Numbered from the stretch's first letter, positions 8,675 through 17,043 are shown. The stretch is 52,585 bases of DNA from Nitrosospira sp. Nsp14 (GCF_900113575.1 NZ_FOPV01000020.1:1-52585); one strand, 5' to 3'. Program-made: numbers and translations. Notes: generated from the letters alone by a model not told the origin.

Positions 8675-8908
8675 CTATGACCGGTCGCGCAGTTCCGTCA
8701 CCCCCTCCTGCTCGGCGCAATGGTTGCAGCAGTACATGGTACCGCTCTTTTCCAGCCCGTGCCCCACGATTCTTACCTTGCAATGCGCGCATGTCGGCGC
8801 CAGCGTGCTGATCGCGCACTCGAAGCTGTCGAAGGTGTAGGTCTTGCCGCCGGCAATTACCTGGAACGCTTTGTCATAGTCATTCCCGCATGCGTCGCAT
8901 TTTGGCAT
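8675..8908 (-). CDS. Small zinc-ribbon (metallothionein-like) protein
   Basis: Cytosolic 77-residue protein with CDACG near the N-terminus, FECAIS, CAHCK and a C-terminal YCCNHC, enough cysteines and histidines for one or two metal sites. Similar short proteins are widespread in proteobacteria and are often annotated as metallothionein-like or zinc-ribbon; their role is unproven. The start at 8908 has a strong ribosome binding site (GAGGAGGA just upstream on the minus strand). The gene lies 67 bp after the second leader-bearing peptide gene and on the same strand. It could be co-transcribed with the peptide cluster, but because such genes also occur alone elsewhere, membership is uncertain. 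Confidence 0.8.
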   Translation of the reverse strand: MPKCDACGNDYDKAFQVIAGGKTYTFDSFECAISTLAPTCAHCKVRIVGHGLEKSGTMYCCNHCAEQEGVTELRDRS

Positions 8909-8975
8909 AAATCCTCCTCTATTATTGGAGCTACCGGGCGCGTACGTAATTGCCCCGCCCTCCTGCCAGTCGCGT

Positions 8976-9263
8976 TTAACCTAACGTAAGCACAGGGTCA
9001 CGGCACAGTATCCAGGGATAGCCATCCGGGGTGCGCCGGCATTCGCAGTTCTGCAGCGGATGAGTTCGCTGCGAGGTGCACACGAATCTTCCCAGCGACG
9101 GTACATAGCCGCAGCATCGCATCAAGGGAAAAATATCAAAACCCCTCCAGATCTGGCTCGGCGTCACTTGCATCGAGCCAGATTCACTGTAAGAAAGCGT
9201 TCCCCTATATGTATTCATCGATCGGCCAAGCGAGGCTTCCGCATTAAATTGTGGCATGTTCAT
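8976..9263 (-). CDS. Short Cys-rich peptide B with FxAEASL leader (RiPP precursor candidate)
   Basis: A 95-residue product starts at the ATG at 9263, eight bases after AGGAGGAA. The frame is open 46 codons further upstream, but that part is antisense to the previous gene's tail and has no ribosome binding site. The N-terminus MNMPQFNAEASLGR matches that of the preceding peptide, including a shared YR and an SGS about 10-20 residues later. The C-terminal half carries six cysteines (RCCGY, FVCTS, NCECRR, ILCRD), also sharing the word CEC with its paralogue. The pattern of a conserved N-terminus and a divergent Cys-rich C-terminus suits a leader plus core. The cluster partners are a PatG-like protein and an S8 protease upstream in the same orientation. 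Modification and activity are unknown. Confidence 0.7.
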   Translation of the reverse strand: MNMPQFNAEASLGRSMNTYRGTLSYSESGSMQVTPSQIWRGFDIFPLMRCCGYVPSLGRFVCTSQRTHPLQNCECRRTPDGYPWILCRDPVLTLG

Positions 9264-9307
9264 TTTCCGTTTCCTCCTGATCACATGATAAAGGGCATCG
9301 TTTATCC

Positions 9308-9538
9308 TTAAAGTTCGCCCAAAACCGCGTGTATCACCCGCATCGCGCCTCCTGATGTGCAGACGCAGATATCCGTTGCGGCATCGCATTCGCAGGTCCA
9401 ATCCCTGAGCTTGATGCGTTGCGGAACGATCGATCCGCTATCAGCCATGCTGAGTCCGTTAGCGGCCGTGCGATAAGGCGTGTTGATACGGTCGAGCGAG
9501 GCTTCGGCCGTGAATCCCGGTATGGTCGTCGTATTCAT
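9308..9538 (-). CDS. Short Cys-rich peptide A with FxAEASL leader (RiPP precursor candidate)
   Basis: A 76-residue product starts at the ATG at 9538 behind a near-perfect AAAGGAGGT site. The N-terminus MNTTTIPGFTAEASLDR is clearly paralogous to the next gene. The shared elements are FxAEASL, a YR about eight residues on, and SGS before a proline-containing stretch. The C-terminal part contains four cysteines (WTCECD, ICVCTSGG) and ends in VLGEL. There is no signal peptide or membrane span. It lies 45 bp downstream of the PatG-like gene and 44 bp upstream of peptide B, so the three read as one transcript. Being a processed precursor peptide is inference from context; a non-processed small protein remains possible. 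Confidence 0.75.
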   Translation of the reverse strand: MNTTTIPGFTAEASLDRINTPYRTAANGLSMADSGSIVPQRIKLRDWTCECDAATDICVCTSGGAMRVIHAVLGEL

Positions 9539-9583
9539 TTCGTACCTCCTTTCAGTTAGTGGTTCGAACAGTCGTGTTTGCGG

Positions 9584-10546
9584 TTATCGATCATAGTAGG
9601 GCGACATCTTGGTCACCAGAAACGGAAATTCCTCGGTGGCGTCGACGCGCACAAAGAATTTCTCGGTAAAGTCGGTGTTGCGATTGGTGTAGGAAAAGAT
9701 GGCTTTGTAGATCTTGCGGGTGCTGCTAAGCGACGAGGGCACGACCTCCACTCCGGTCAGGGAACAATCCGCGCCGTATTTTTCCGCTGTCTTTGCATAA
9801 ATCACCTGATAACGCATGGCCAGATAGTTCAGGACGCGATGTTCGTCAGTTGCGCCCGCGTTATCCGTCATTTGCATAATGCGGTGGAATAGTTCTTCGG
9901 CTGCCGGGGCGAATTGTTTCTCCCCGACGTTTCCCGGCCTGGGAATCGCCTTGATGAGGGTGTCGCGCGCGAATGAGTAGATCTGGTCAAACGCGACAAT
10001 GGGAATCATGAGTCCATTGCACATTTCTGGCGGTGCAATGGGTCCGCGCATGCCTATAACCACGTCGATGTCGTTGGGCGTGGGCGCCGGACGGATGGCG
10101 TCGATCAGCATGTCGATATCGGCCGGATCGCGCGGCTGCAGGAGGTAGGTTTCCAGTCCCTGTATGGTCAAGACCCAGCACAGCTGGCGGACGAGGTAGC
10201 GATTCTGGCGTTGGGACAGCACCTCATGGAAGGCCTGCTGATCGGTTTTGCCGGCAGTGTCGGCGCGCCCGGTCGCCTGGGCAAATTCCTTCTCGGCCGC
10301 CAGATTCGGGAACCGGGCCTCGACCCTTCCGATGGCATAAACATATGAGATGATCCCCCCGCCATTTTGCGCTATTCCCGCTGCTCCGCCACAGCTACAG
10401 CCCGCGGCACCCATCTGCGGCGAAACCGACAGGTTCGAGCGGGTCTCCGCGAACGGCGCACCTGTACGCTTGTCCCCCCCTTCCATTCCTTTAGTCATTT
10501 GGCCCGTTGGCTGTTCTGAAGCCTCGCTCTCGATCTGTTCGGTCAT
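9584..10546 (-). CDS. Free-standing PatG C-terminal-domain protein
   Basis: This 320-residue protein matches, from memory, the C-terminal domain of the cyanobactin maturation protease PatG. The match runs from SYVYAIGRVEARFP (about 67-80) through NRYLVRQLCWVLTIQGLETY, IGMRGPIAPPEMCNGLM and NAGATDEHRVLNYLAMRY to a terminal TEEFPFLVTKMSPYYDR. PatG normally carries an N-terminal subtilase domain; here that domain is replaced by 60 polar residues ending in a GCSCGG motif. The protease is encoded separately 70 bp upstream. The biochemical role of this domain is not established. Its position between protease and peptides suggests it takes part in recognising or maturing them. No transmembrane segment is seen. 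Confidence 0.85.
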   Translation of the reverse strand: MTEQIESEASEQPTGQMTKGMEGGDKRTGAPFAETRSNLSVSPQMGAAGCSCGGAAGIAQNGGGIISYVYAIGRVEARFPNLAAEKEFAQATGRADTAGKTDQQAFHEVLSQRQNRYLVRQLCWVLTIQGLETYLLQPRDPADIDMLIDAIRPAPTPNDIDVVIGMRGPIAPPEMCNGLMIPIVAFDQIYSFARDTLIKAIPRPGNVGEKQFAPAAEELFHRIMQMTDNAGATDEHRVLNYLAMRYQVIYAKTAEKYGADCSLTGVEVVPSSLSSTRKIYKAIFSYTNRNTDFTEKFFVRVDATEEFPFLVTKMSPYYDR

Positions 10547-10616
10547 TTTTTTCTCCTTCCCATTAGTTCATAGTGATAATAGAAACTCGTGTGCGTCGTG
10601 TGCCCAGTCTGCTCCT

Positions 10617-11522
10617 TCATCCCGCCATGCGCCGCGTTGCCGACGACGCCAGCAGGATGTGGTGGGCGGCTTCCGCATCCAGCAGAGGCGGAACGACGGA
10701 AGGCCGCTGCCTGGTGGAACCCTGTGTCAGTGCCAGCTTGATCTGGGCTGCGCTCGACGAGGGAAATTGCGACCACAGCAGCGCAATGGTCCCGGTGACG
10801 AAGGGCACGGCCACGCTCGTGCCAGAGAGGCTGAGCAATTTGCCGTCAGAACCCAGGCTGGTGATGCCGTCGCCCGGCGCGCTCAGCCCTCGCCTGCCAA
10901 TCGACCCGCCCAGATTCGACTCGTTGAGCGGACGTCCACGCGTATCGCACGCCACTACCGGGATAACCCATGGATGACGCGTAATGGCGGAACTGCCCAA
11001 TGTGCCCTGATTGCCGGCGGCCGCCACGATCAGCACCCCCCGGACAAGTGCCTGGTTCAGTGCCTCATCCAGCATCGCCTCACCTCTGGTGGAGGGCTGC
11101 GCCAGGGCGACGCTCAGATTGATGACACGGGCGCCCGCCTGGATGCAATCCAGGATCGCCCTCGCCAGCTCACCCGGGGTAGCAGCGGGCATGTGTTCGC
11201 GTCCGGCGCTCGTCTCGCTGAAGATGGGACGCAGGAGGAGCGTACAGTCCGGACAAAGCGCCGGCGCCGGAGAGGTTCGCTTGGCGGACAGAACGCCCGC
11301 GATGAACGTCCCATGCAAGCATGCCATGCTTTCGTTCTGTGCGCAGGTAGCCCCGTTGGGGCTGGTAAGTCCACGCAGATGTGCCGCATTGAAATCAGGA
11401 TGCTGGGTGAACACGGGCCCGTCGATGAGTCCGATATGGAAGTCTGGACTGCCGCTGGTGCGTTCCATTAACGCCGTGAGCCGGATTGATTGCGTGGGAG
11501 ACATGGCTCCCACTAATAGCAT
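10617..11522 (-). CDS. S8 subtilisin-like protease of PatA/PatG type
   Basis: Subtilase core with all catalytic elements: Asp in IGLIDGP, His in CLHGTFIAGVL, the oxyanion Asn in AAAGNQG and Ser in LSGTSVAVP. Cys pairs flank the His motif and the following CPDCTLLLRPIF strand, a pattern I associate with PatA/PatG-like subtilases. It has no evident propeptide or signal peptide, so it is probably cytosolic, as in cyanobactin maturation. The start is unsure: ATG 11522 is used here, with ATG 11504 and TTG 11552 as alternatives. It heads the run protease, PatG-domain protein, peptide A, peptide B. Cleavage or macrocyclisation of the peptides is inference from the family. Confidence 0.88.
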   Translation of the reverse strand: MLLVGAMSPTQSIRLTALMERTSGSPDFHIGLIDGPVFTQHPDFNAAHLRGLTSPNGATCAQNESMACLHGTFIAGVLSAKRTSPAPALCPDCTLLLRPIFSETSAGREHMPAATPGELARAILDCIQAGARVINLSVALAQPSTRGEAMLDEALNQALVRGVLIVAAAGNQGTLGSSAITRHPWVIPVVACDTRGRPLNESNLGGSIGRRGLSAPGDGITSLGSDGKLLSLSGTSVAVPFVTGTIALLWSQFPSSSAAQIKLALTQGSTRQRPSVVPPLLDAEAAHHILLASSATRRMAG

Positions 11523-11739
11523 CCGGTCCAGAGCCCCTCTGTGCGCCAACAAACATAGTGGAAGTAATGCAGGCAGCAGGCTAAACTTCGAGGCAGGGCG
11601 GCACGTCAGCCGGGCAGCCCCGCAGGCGAAATGAACGAAACCCGAGGAATAGAAGCGTCTGGGGAATGCTCCATCAGTGCCCGCTTTCAGGTCACACCGA
11701 TGCAGCGGAAATCATGATCGAAGCAGGAAAAATTTATCA

Positions 11740-12345
11740 ATGCGCACGCGCCCGCTGCTGACCGTCATCGGTATGCTGGTAGTCATGGTTTTCACGGGAA
11801 TCCAGCTTCACGTGAGCGGCCAGGGAGATTTATCCGAAACCTACCCCAAGGGCTTTCGCGGCGGAACGTGCACGATTGAATCCGATACCCTGCTGATCGG
11901 ATATTCGGCTTACTTCATCCCAGCGGACTATGCGATACCCGAGAATGCGATAAGTGCGCTATCTGTCCCGGTCCTGTGTGGCAAGGTGCCTGAACCCGGC
12001 ATCCTCGATGTGACCATAGACCTGCTCTACCCGGAATCCGCCCGCAACTGGGCGCTGGCGTTGAGCCTGGTACGGATGGGGAAGGACGGCTCGGCAAAAG
12101 CGGTTTTTTCCGTCCCGCCCAGAAGCTATGAGCGCGGAAGCATCACTCAAGCGATCCGCATCGGAGAAACCGGCGATTACAGGCTTCATCTCTACGGCAA
12201 GGACGAAAATCAGGCAGATTTCCGCATGGAAATACCTGTTACCGTGGGAACGAAATGGTACGAGAGTATCACCAGCTTCTGGCCCATGCTTTTGCTTATC
12301 ATGGCAGCGGTCATCTTCTACAATTTTCGAAAGATATTCGGCTGA
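11740..12345 (+). CDS. Bitopic envelope protein, unknown
   Basis: About 201 residues from the ATG at 11740 (MRTRPLLTVIGML), preceded by AGGAAAA. A hydrophobic N-terminal segment (LLTVIGMLVVMVFTG) is followed by a domain of about 150 residues with a beta-sandwich look. A second span lies near the C-terminus (FWPMLLLIMAAVIFY) with a basic tail (NFRKIFG). The domain has a Cys near its start (GGTCTIE) and another at VPVLCGK. This topology suggests a periplasmic domain held at both ends in the inner membrane. It is divergent from the S8 protease gene across about 220 bp. I recognise no family and cannot link it functionally to the peptide cluster. Confidence 0.65.
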   Translation: MRTRPLLTVIGMLVVMVFTGIQLHVSGQGDLSETYPKGFRGGTCTIESDTLLIGYSAYFIPADYAIPENAISALSVPVLCGKVPEPGILDVTIDLLYPESARNWALALSLVRMGKDGSAKAVFSVPPRSYERGSITQAIRIGETGDYRLHLYGKDENQADFRMEIPVTVGTKWYESITSFWPMLLLIMAAVIFYNFRKIFG

Positions 12346-12699
12346 CCGGGGCTCCGCTGCGGAGACCTCGGCCAGGTTTCTATAAGGATTTCCAGGGCAA
12401 CCTGATCCGCCGTCCGTTTGTGTTTTTAAAGCGGCGAGCGTTGCAGCCCGCTGCAGCCATCGGGCTGATCCGCCCCCTTGCTTCTCTCTCTGCTCCAGTC
12501 GTGGGCGCATGCCTCCAGCCGACGTCTCGTCGTCCGCAGCGAAAATAGTTCAGCCGCTGAATCAATCGCTACGGTGGCAGCGAAGGGTACGTTCCTCTCC
12601 TGACTCATGTCCGTCGCGGGCGTGTGCCGCCGCACAGAATGAGCTGAAGCTGCGGGCTAAACTATGGTTCCCTTTCAAGAAAACCAGGAGATGACTGAT
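12346..12699. other. Intergenic region, about 350 bp
   Basis: No convincing gene is seen. A small hairpin CTCCG/CGGAG lies just after 12345 without a T-run. The remaining open frames lack ribosome binding sites and natural composition. The promoter of the following lipoprotein gene should lie here. Confidence 0.3.
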
Positions 12700-12996
12700 A
12701 TGAGCAATTTAAAACCTGTCCTGATTGCCGCGATACTCGCCTCCACCCTTGCTGCCTGCGATTCGAAACAGGAAAACAAACGGGAAGCAGTGCTGGAAAA
12801 GAAAGCTGACATACTGGAAAAAAAAGCCGATATAGCGCGTGATCAGGGCGAAGCCACCGCCGACCGTATTGAAAAGCAGGACCCTGGTATGGACAGCAAG
12901 GCCACCGACCGCGCGGCAGAAGCCACCCGTGACGCGTCCGAACGCCGCGCTGACCAGCTGGAGGATACGGCTGACCGGGTTCGTGAACAAAAATAG
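12700..12996 (+). CDS. Small charged lipoprotein
   Basis: A product of 98 residues starts at ATG 12700, nine bases after AGGAG. The lipobox is TLAAC in MSNLKPVLIAAILASTLAAC. The mature part is highly charged and helical, with a short internal repeat (LEKKADILEKKADIA) and a terminal RADQLEDTADRVREQK. Its look is that of small coiled-coil envelope lipoproteins, but no named family is recognised. A degraded copy of its 3' end follows directly downstream. Confidence 0.75.
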   Translation: MSNLKPVLIAAILASTLAACDSKQENKREAVLEKKADILEKKADIARDQGEATADRIEKQDPGMDSKATDRAAEATRDASERRADQLEDTADRVREQK

Positions 12997-13032
12997 GCGT
13001 AAATAAAGCTGCTTGGATAAAGCTGCTTGGGA

Positions 13033-13156
13033 GCCGCGGCGACTGATCGGGCCGCGGACGCGGCGCGAGAGACCGCTGAGAGACCGCTGAGAGACCGCTG
13101 AAAAGCGTGCCGACCAGCTGGCGGATCAGGCCGACCGCCTGCGTGAACAGAAGTAG
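13033..13156 (+). pseudogene. Decayed partial copy of the upstream lipoprotein gene
   Basis: In two frames this stretch encodes ATDRAADAARETAE and then AEKRADQLADQADRLREQK with a stop. These are the equivalents of ATDRAAEATRDASE and RADQLEDTADRVREQK at the end of the intact gene. Between them, the 11-bp unit AGAGACCGCTG occurs three times (13068-13100). Reducing it to one copy restores a single frame, so expansion by 22 bp broke it. No start codon or lipobox is present upstream, making this a 3'-end duplication. Confidence 0.7.
13068..13100. repeat. Perfect 11-bp tandem repeat, three copies
   Basis: AGAGACCGCTG is repeated exactly three times, at 13068-13078, 13079-13089 and 13090-13100. Because 11 is not a multiple of three, the array shifts the frame of the lipoprotein copy that contains it. 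Confidence 0.9.
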
Positions 13157-13314
13157 CGGTCCGCCTCGTGCCTGGTCGTGGAAAATCAGGAATGCCAGGC
13201 ACAGGCAAACGACTCACAGGCGAACGCATGCGCGCCATCAAGTCGGGCGCGCGACCAAATGACTCGACAGGCAGGGACGGAGATGCGGAGGTGTTTGAGG
13301 TTGAGGCTCAGTAT

Positions 13315-15207
13315 TTATTGGGCTGGCTGCTCGCCATACAGCCTCGTGATCTCATCGGCGTAGCGCTTATTGATTTCCAAACGCTTCAGCTTCAATGTGG
13401 GCGTCAGCAGGCCATTCTCCACCGTCCAGGGTTCCAGGGTCAGGTGAACCGAGCGCACCCGCGCGTACTTGGGAAACCCGCGAACTGCGGCCTTGATCCT
13501 GTTTACGACTTGATTCTTCACGGCTGAGCTCGCCAGGGAGGCTGCCTCGCCCGGTTGCAGACCAAGACTGACGGCCAGTTTTTCCCATTCGCCCGGGTTC
13601 AGCACCAGAATCGCGCTCAGATGGGGACGCCCCTCGCCTATCACCATTGCCTGGGCGATCAGAGCGTCCTGAAGAATCGCCATCTCAAGATCCGCAGGGG
13701 GGACCTTTTCCCCGCTGGAGGTGACCAGGATTTCCTTGATGCGTCCACAAATGAAGACGTGGCCGCCGGCAATCCGCGCCTGATCGCCCGTGTGCAGCCA
13801 GCCATCCGGATCAATCCGGAGACTTGTGTCTTCCGGCCTGTTCCAATAGCCGAGCATGACGCCTGGGCTGCGGGCGAGTAATTCATCATCCTCGCCCAGC
13901 CGGACTTCAACACCCGGCAATGGCAGGCCAGCCGACTCTGGAATATTGTCATCCAGCCGGTTGACGGTGAGTACCGGCGCCGCCTCGGTCAACCCGTAGC
14001 CTTGCACAAGCGGAAGCCCAAGGGCGAGGAAATATCGCGCGGCCTCGCCGCTCAGCGGTCCGCCGCCAGTAACCGCTATCCGCAACCGCCCACCGAGGGT
14101 TTCAAGTATTTTGTCAGCGACCAGCCGCCGCAACAACGGCCAGGCGAGGCCGTGCCACCAAGCAGCTGCCGTTTCTTGCTGCGGTCGGTGCTGGGTAGCC
14201 ATAAATCGTTGCCAGCCAATCTCCAGCGTCCAGTCAAACAGCAAACTGGCGAATTTTCCCTTCTCACTCACCTGCTGGCGAGCCTTGGCGCGCATGCCTT
14301 CAAAAACCTGCGGCACGCCGATGAGCAGGCGCGGGCGGATGGTGTTCAGATCCTCTCTCAGGTCCTTTAGGGAGCGGGCATACGCTACACTGCTTCCCGC
14401 CATCATCGGAAGATAATAGCCGGCGGTACGTTCAAGCATATGCGAGAGCGGCAGCAAGGAGAGGTAGACATCGCTTCGGTAGCCGGATACGGCCGTGAGA
14501 ATCGCCTCCGTGTTCCACAATATATTGCGGTGCGAGAGCATGACGCCCTTGGACCTGCCGGTTGTGCCGGAGGTATAGACAAGCGTGGCAAGCTGGTTCG
14601 GATCCGTGGACTTGAATTTATCAACTGCAGCCTGATCTACAGGCTGAGCGTCCGTTATGTTATCAGTGCGTCCGCCGGCGCGTTCCAGCCAGTCGTCGAC
14701 CCCCTCAAGAGCAATTTCATCGCTGGAACCAGCTGCGGCATCCCCGTTGGGCCGTTGCAGGCATAAAACTTTTTCCACGCGGGTGCGATTGGCGCAATGC
14801 GGTGCCAGCGTTTTCCAACGGCCCTGTGTTCCTATGAGCAGCAACCTTGCGCCCGAATCTTCCAGAATGTAAGCAATATTGTCTGCCGTATCGGAAAGAT
14901 ACAGCGGCACGAGGACAAGGCCAAGCGCCAAGGCCGCCTGATCGAAACATACCCACTCGACAGAGTTCCGCAAGAGCACGGCCACCCGATCCCCCTGGTC
15001 GAGATGCTCCCGGTCCAGGGCTCGTTTCCACTCTGCCACCCGCGCGCCCGTCTCCCGCCAGGTATAGCGTTGCCATTCGGCCTTGACGGGATCGAACTGG
15101 CGATAAGCCGGCTCGTCCGGCGAGCGTTGGACCCGCAAAGCAAACAGCCCCGGCAGGGTTACCGCGGTTGAGAATGGAATGACATCGATTTCCGGCCGAG
15201 CAGTCAT
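13315..15207 (-). CDS. Long-chain acyl-CoA synthetase (AMP-forming)
   Basis: Adenylate-forming enzyme of 630 residues, the size of FadD15/FAA1-type long-chain fatty acid-CoA ligases. It activates a fatty acid with ATP and transfers it to CoA. The AMP-binding motif is TLVYTSGTTGRSKGV (about 208-222), later motifs are VQGYGLTEAAP and GWLHTGDQA, and a C-terminal lid domain carries GRIKEILVTSSGEKV. No signal peptide is seen; such enzymes act at the inner face of the membrane. It is monocistronic and convergent with the lipoprotein genes. The start ATG at 15207 has no strong ribosome binding site. Confidence 0.9.
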   Translation of the reverse strand: MTARPEIDVIPFSTAVTLPGLFALRVQRSPDEPAYRQFDPVKAEWQRYTWRETGARVAEWKRALDREHLDQGDRVAVLLRNSVEWVCFDQAALALGLVLVPLYLSDTADNIAYILEDSGARLLLIGTQGRWKTLAPHCANRTRVEKVLCLQRPNGDAAAGSSDEIALEGVDDWLERAGGRTDNITDAQPVDQAAVDKFKSTDPNQLATLVYTSGTTGRSKGVMLSHRNILWNTEAILTAVSGYRSDVYLSLLPLSHMLERTAGYYLPMMAGSSVAYARSLKDLREDLNTIRPRLLIGVPQVFEGMRAKARQQVSEKGKFASLLFDWTLEIGWQRFMATQHRPQQETAAAWWHGLAWPLLRRLVADKILETLGGRLRIAVTGGGPLSGEAARYFLALGLPLVQGYGLTEAAPVLTVNRLDDNIPESAGLPLPGVEVRLGEDDELLARSPGVMLGYWNRPEDTSLRIDPDGWLHTGDQARIAGGHVFICGRIKEILVTSSGEKVPPADLEMAILQDALIAQAMVIGEGRPHLSAILVLNPGEWEKLAVSLGLQPGEAASLASSAVKNQVVNRIKAAVRGFPKYARVRSVHLTLEPWTVENGLLTPTLKLKRLEINKRYADEITRLYGEQPAQ

Positions 15208-15782
15208 TTATCCGCCCATGGGCAATCTTGCTGGATGTCCATCAAGCCGCCTCCATTAGGATTCGACGCAGCGGCAACAAGGAGCAACAAGGCAAATTGC
15301 CGATGGGTCAATTTTGTCCGGCCGGATGGCAGCACGCTTTTCTCCTCGTTCCTTGTCTCTACGTGTCAATCATAGGATAAAACGGGGCGAGAATCAGCGT
15401 GAATGCGCCGCCTTATCGAAACAGGGCATTGATGGATGGGGCGATCCCAGTACTGCGGGCATGTCCCAAGCCATGCGGGAGCTTGCGATGGCCGCGCTTG
15501 CGGCGGGGACGCACAGCCTATTCTTCGTCCAATTACTGGTATCGGGCCCCGGCGCTAGGCCGATGAAGACACGTTCTTCATGAATTTTTCGCGATTCCTG
15601 GGATTCTTCGCAATTCCCAATTCCCAATTCCCAGTTCCTTGAGACCCCGGGTGCCGCGCCGGAGGAGTTTCGGCTAACACCGTTCGGTTGCCCACAGACA
15701 ACCGCATCGGAAGCCCCTTACTTTAACGTCCGGGTTGACCGTTTTTCTTTTTTTCATATAAATTTTCAGGCCGGAATCCATC
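15208..15782. other. Intergenic region, 575 bp
   Basis: No supported gene is seen. Two opposite-strand frames of 77-89 codons (15314-15583 plus, 15394-15627 minus) have no ribosome binding sites and no recognisable products. The stretch contains a three-copy AATTCCC array and should hold promoters for the synthetase (minus) and RTX gene (plus). Confidence 0.3.
15612..15638. repeat. 7-bp tandem repeat AATTCCC, three copies plus a partial
   Basis: AATTCCC is repeated exactly at 15612-15618, 15619-15625 and 15626-15632, followed by the degenerate unit AGTTCC. CGCAATTCC-like words also precede it. Confidence 0.85.
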
Positions 15783-17042
15783 ATGACAAAAATCTACGGA
15801 ACCAATAATTTCGATGTGATAACACCGGGCCTTAGCTCTTCGGGTGTCACCGGCGTTCCCACTAGGCTCCCAACCCGCTTTGCCGACACGATATATGGTT
15901 TGAGCGGAAACGATAAAATCGACGGTGGAGCAGGTGCGGATACCATGCATGGCGGCCCAGGCTACGACAGCTACTATGTCGACACGATGGGGGACAAAGT
16001 AATCGAAGACGCCCATCAAGGGTTCGATATTGTATTCAGCTCGGTCAGTACTCATCCTGAATGGCTGCCCCGCAATGTCGAGAAACTGACGCTCACTGGC
16101 AAGGCGTTTTTCGGCGGCGGCAACGATCTCAACAATGTGATCACCGGCAATGCTTTCGCCAACGCACTCCATGGTTACGACGGCAGCGACCGTCTCATCG
16201 GTGCGGCAGGCAATGATCGTTTATACGGTGGCAACGGCCACGATTCGATAGATGGCGGGATCGGCGCGGATACCATGTACGGCGGCACGGGCAACGATAA
16301 TTACCGCGTGAATGCGTTGTCCGACAAGGTTATCGAATACCGCGGACAAGGGGTTGACGGCATTGTCAGCGCTGTCAGTACATCACAGAAATGGCTGCCC
16401 CCAAATGTGGAAAATCTTTCCCTTACCGGCACCGCGCATCGCGGGGACGGAAATGATCTCAACAATATGGTCGTGGGTAATATTGTTGCAAACGCGCTCT
16501 ACGGTTATGCCGGAAGCGACAAGTTATACGGTGGGCGCGGCGATGACGCGCTCTATGGCGGGGCGGGGGCGGACATGCTGGTTGGTGGACCGGGCAACGA
16601 TGTACTTGAAGGGGGCGCTGGGACAGATATTCTGTATGGCGATGCCGGCAAGGATCGGTTTGACTTCACGAATGCCCAGCGCAATGGAAAGTCCCCTGGG
16701 GCGACCATCAAGGACCTGAATATAGATGATGACCGCATCGGTCTGGCTGCGCAGAACAAAGAAGCATTCTCCAGGGGGCTGATCTGGGCGCAGGAAGACG
16801 TCGTCGGCAGTACGCTTGACCCGTCCTGGTATTTCGAGGGGGGAACGGGCAACACAGAGGACGACCTGAGCGGAATTTACCTTGATTTTGGCGGCGCGGA
16901 TCCGTCGGCCGCGACCACCGGCCAGCTCTGGTACAACCCTACACCCGGCATTCCGGGAGACAGCATATGGTTTGCAACAGTACAGGGGGCGGCCGCTGCG
17001 AAAATAATCGGACTATCCGCAAACGATTTCGTGCTGATCTGA
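15783..17042 (+). CDS. RTX (hemolysin-type calcium-binding repeat) protein
   Basis: Protein of 419 residues with three tracts of GGxGxDxxx nonapeptides (about 38-62, 133-172 and 241-290), which fold as calcium-binding beta-rolls in type I-secreted proteins. A block of exactly 110 residues is duplicated: DKVIED at 71 and DKVIEY at 181, each followed by VSTxxxWLPxNVExLxLTG and GNDLNN. After the repeats comes a domain of about 130 residues (DFTNAQRNGKSP onward) typical of RTX C-termini, ending ANDFVLI. There is no Sec signal, in keeping with type I export; no dedicated exporter is adjacent. Its stop lies one base from that of the convergent tyrosinase gene. Enzymatic activity is not evident. Confidence 0.85.
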   Translation: MTKIYGTNNFDVITPGLSSSGVTGVPTRLPTRFADTIYGLSGNDKIDGGAGADTMHGGPGYDSYYVDTMGDKVIEDAHQGFDIVFSSVSTHPEWLPRNVEKLTLTGKAFFGGGNDLNNVITGNAFANALHGYDGSDRLIGAAGNDRLYGGNGHDSIDGGIGADTMYGGTGNDNYRVNALSDKVIEYRGQGVDGIVSAVSTSQKWLPPNVENLSLTGTAHRGDGNDLNNMVVGNIVANALYGYAGSDKLYGGRGDDALYGGAGADMLVGGPGNDVLEGGAGTDILYGDAGKDRFDFTNAQRNGKSPGATIKDLNIDDDRIGLAAQNKEAFSRGLIWAQEDVVGSTLDPSWYFEGGTGNTEDDLSGIYLDFGGADPSAATTGQLWYNPTPGIPGDSIWFATVQGAAAAKIIGLSANDFVLI

Positions 17043-17043
17043 C

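Noticed and set aside
9264-9401. N-terminal extension of peptide B to 141 residues
   Set aside because: The added 46 residues are antisense overlap with peptide A, Arg-rich and without ribosome binding site; ATG 9263 has a good site.
15314-15627. Opposite-strand frames of 77-89 codons in the gap before the RTX gene
   Set aside because: Unnatural composition, no start signals, and partly built on the AATTCCC array.
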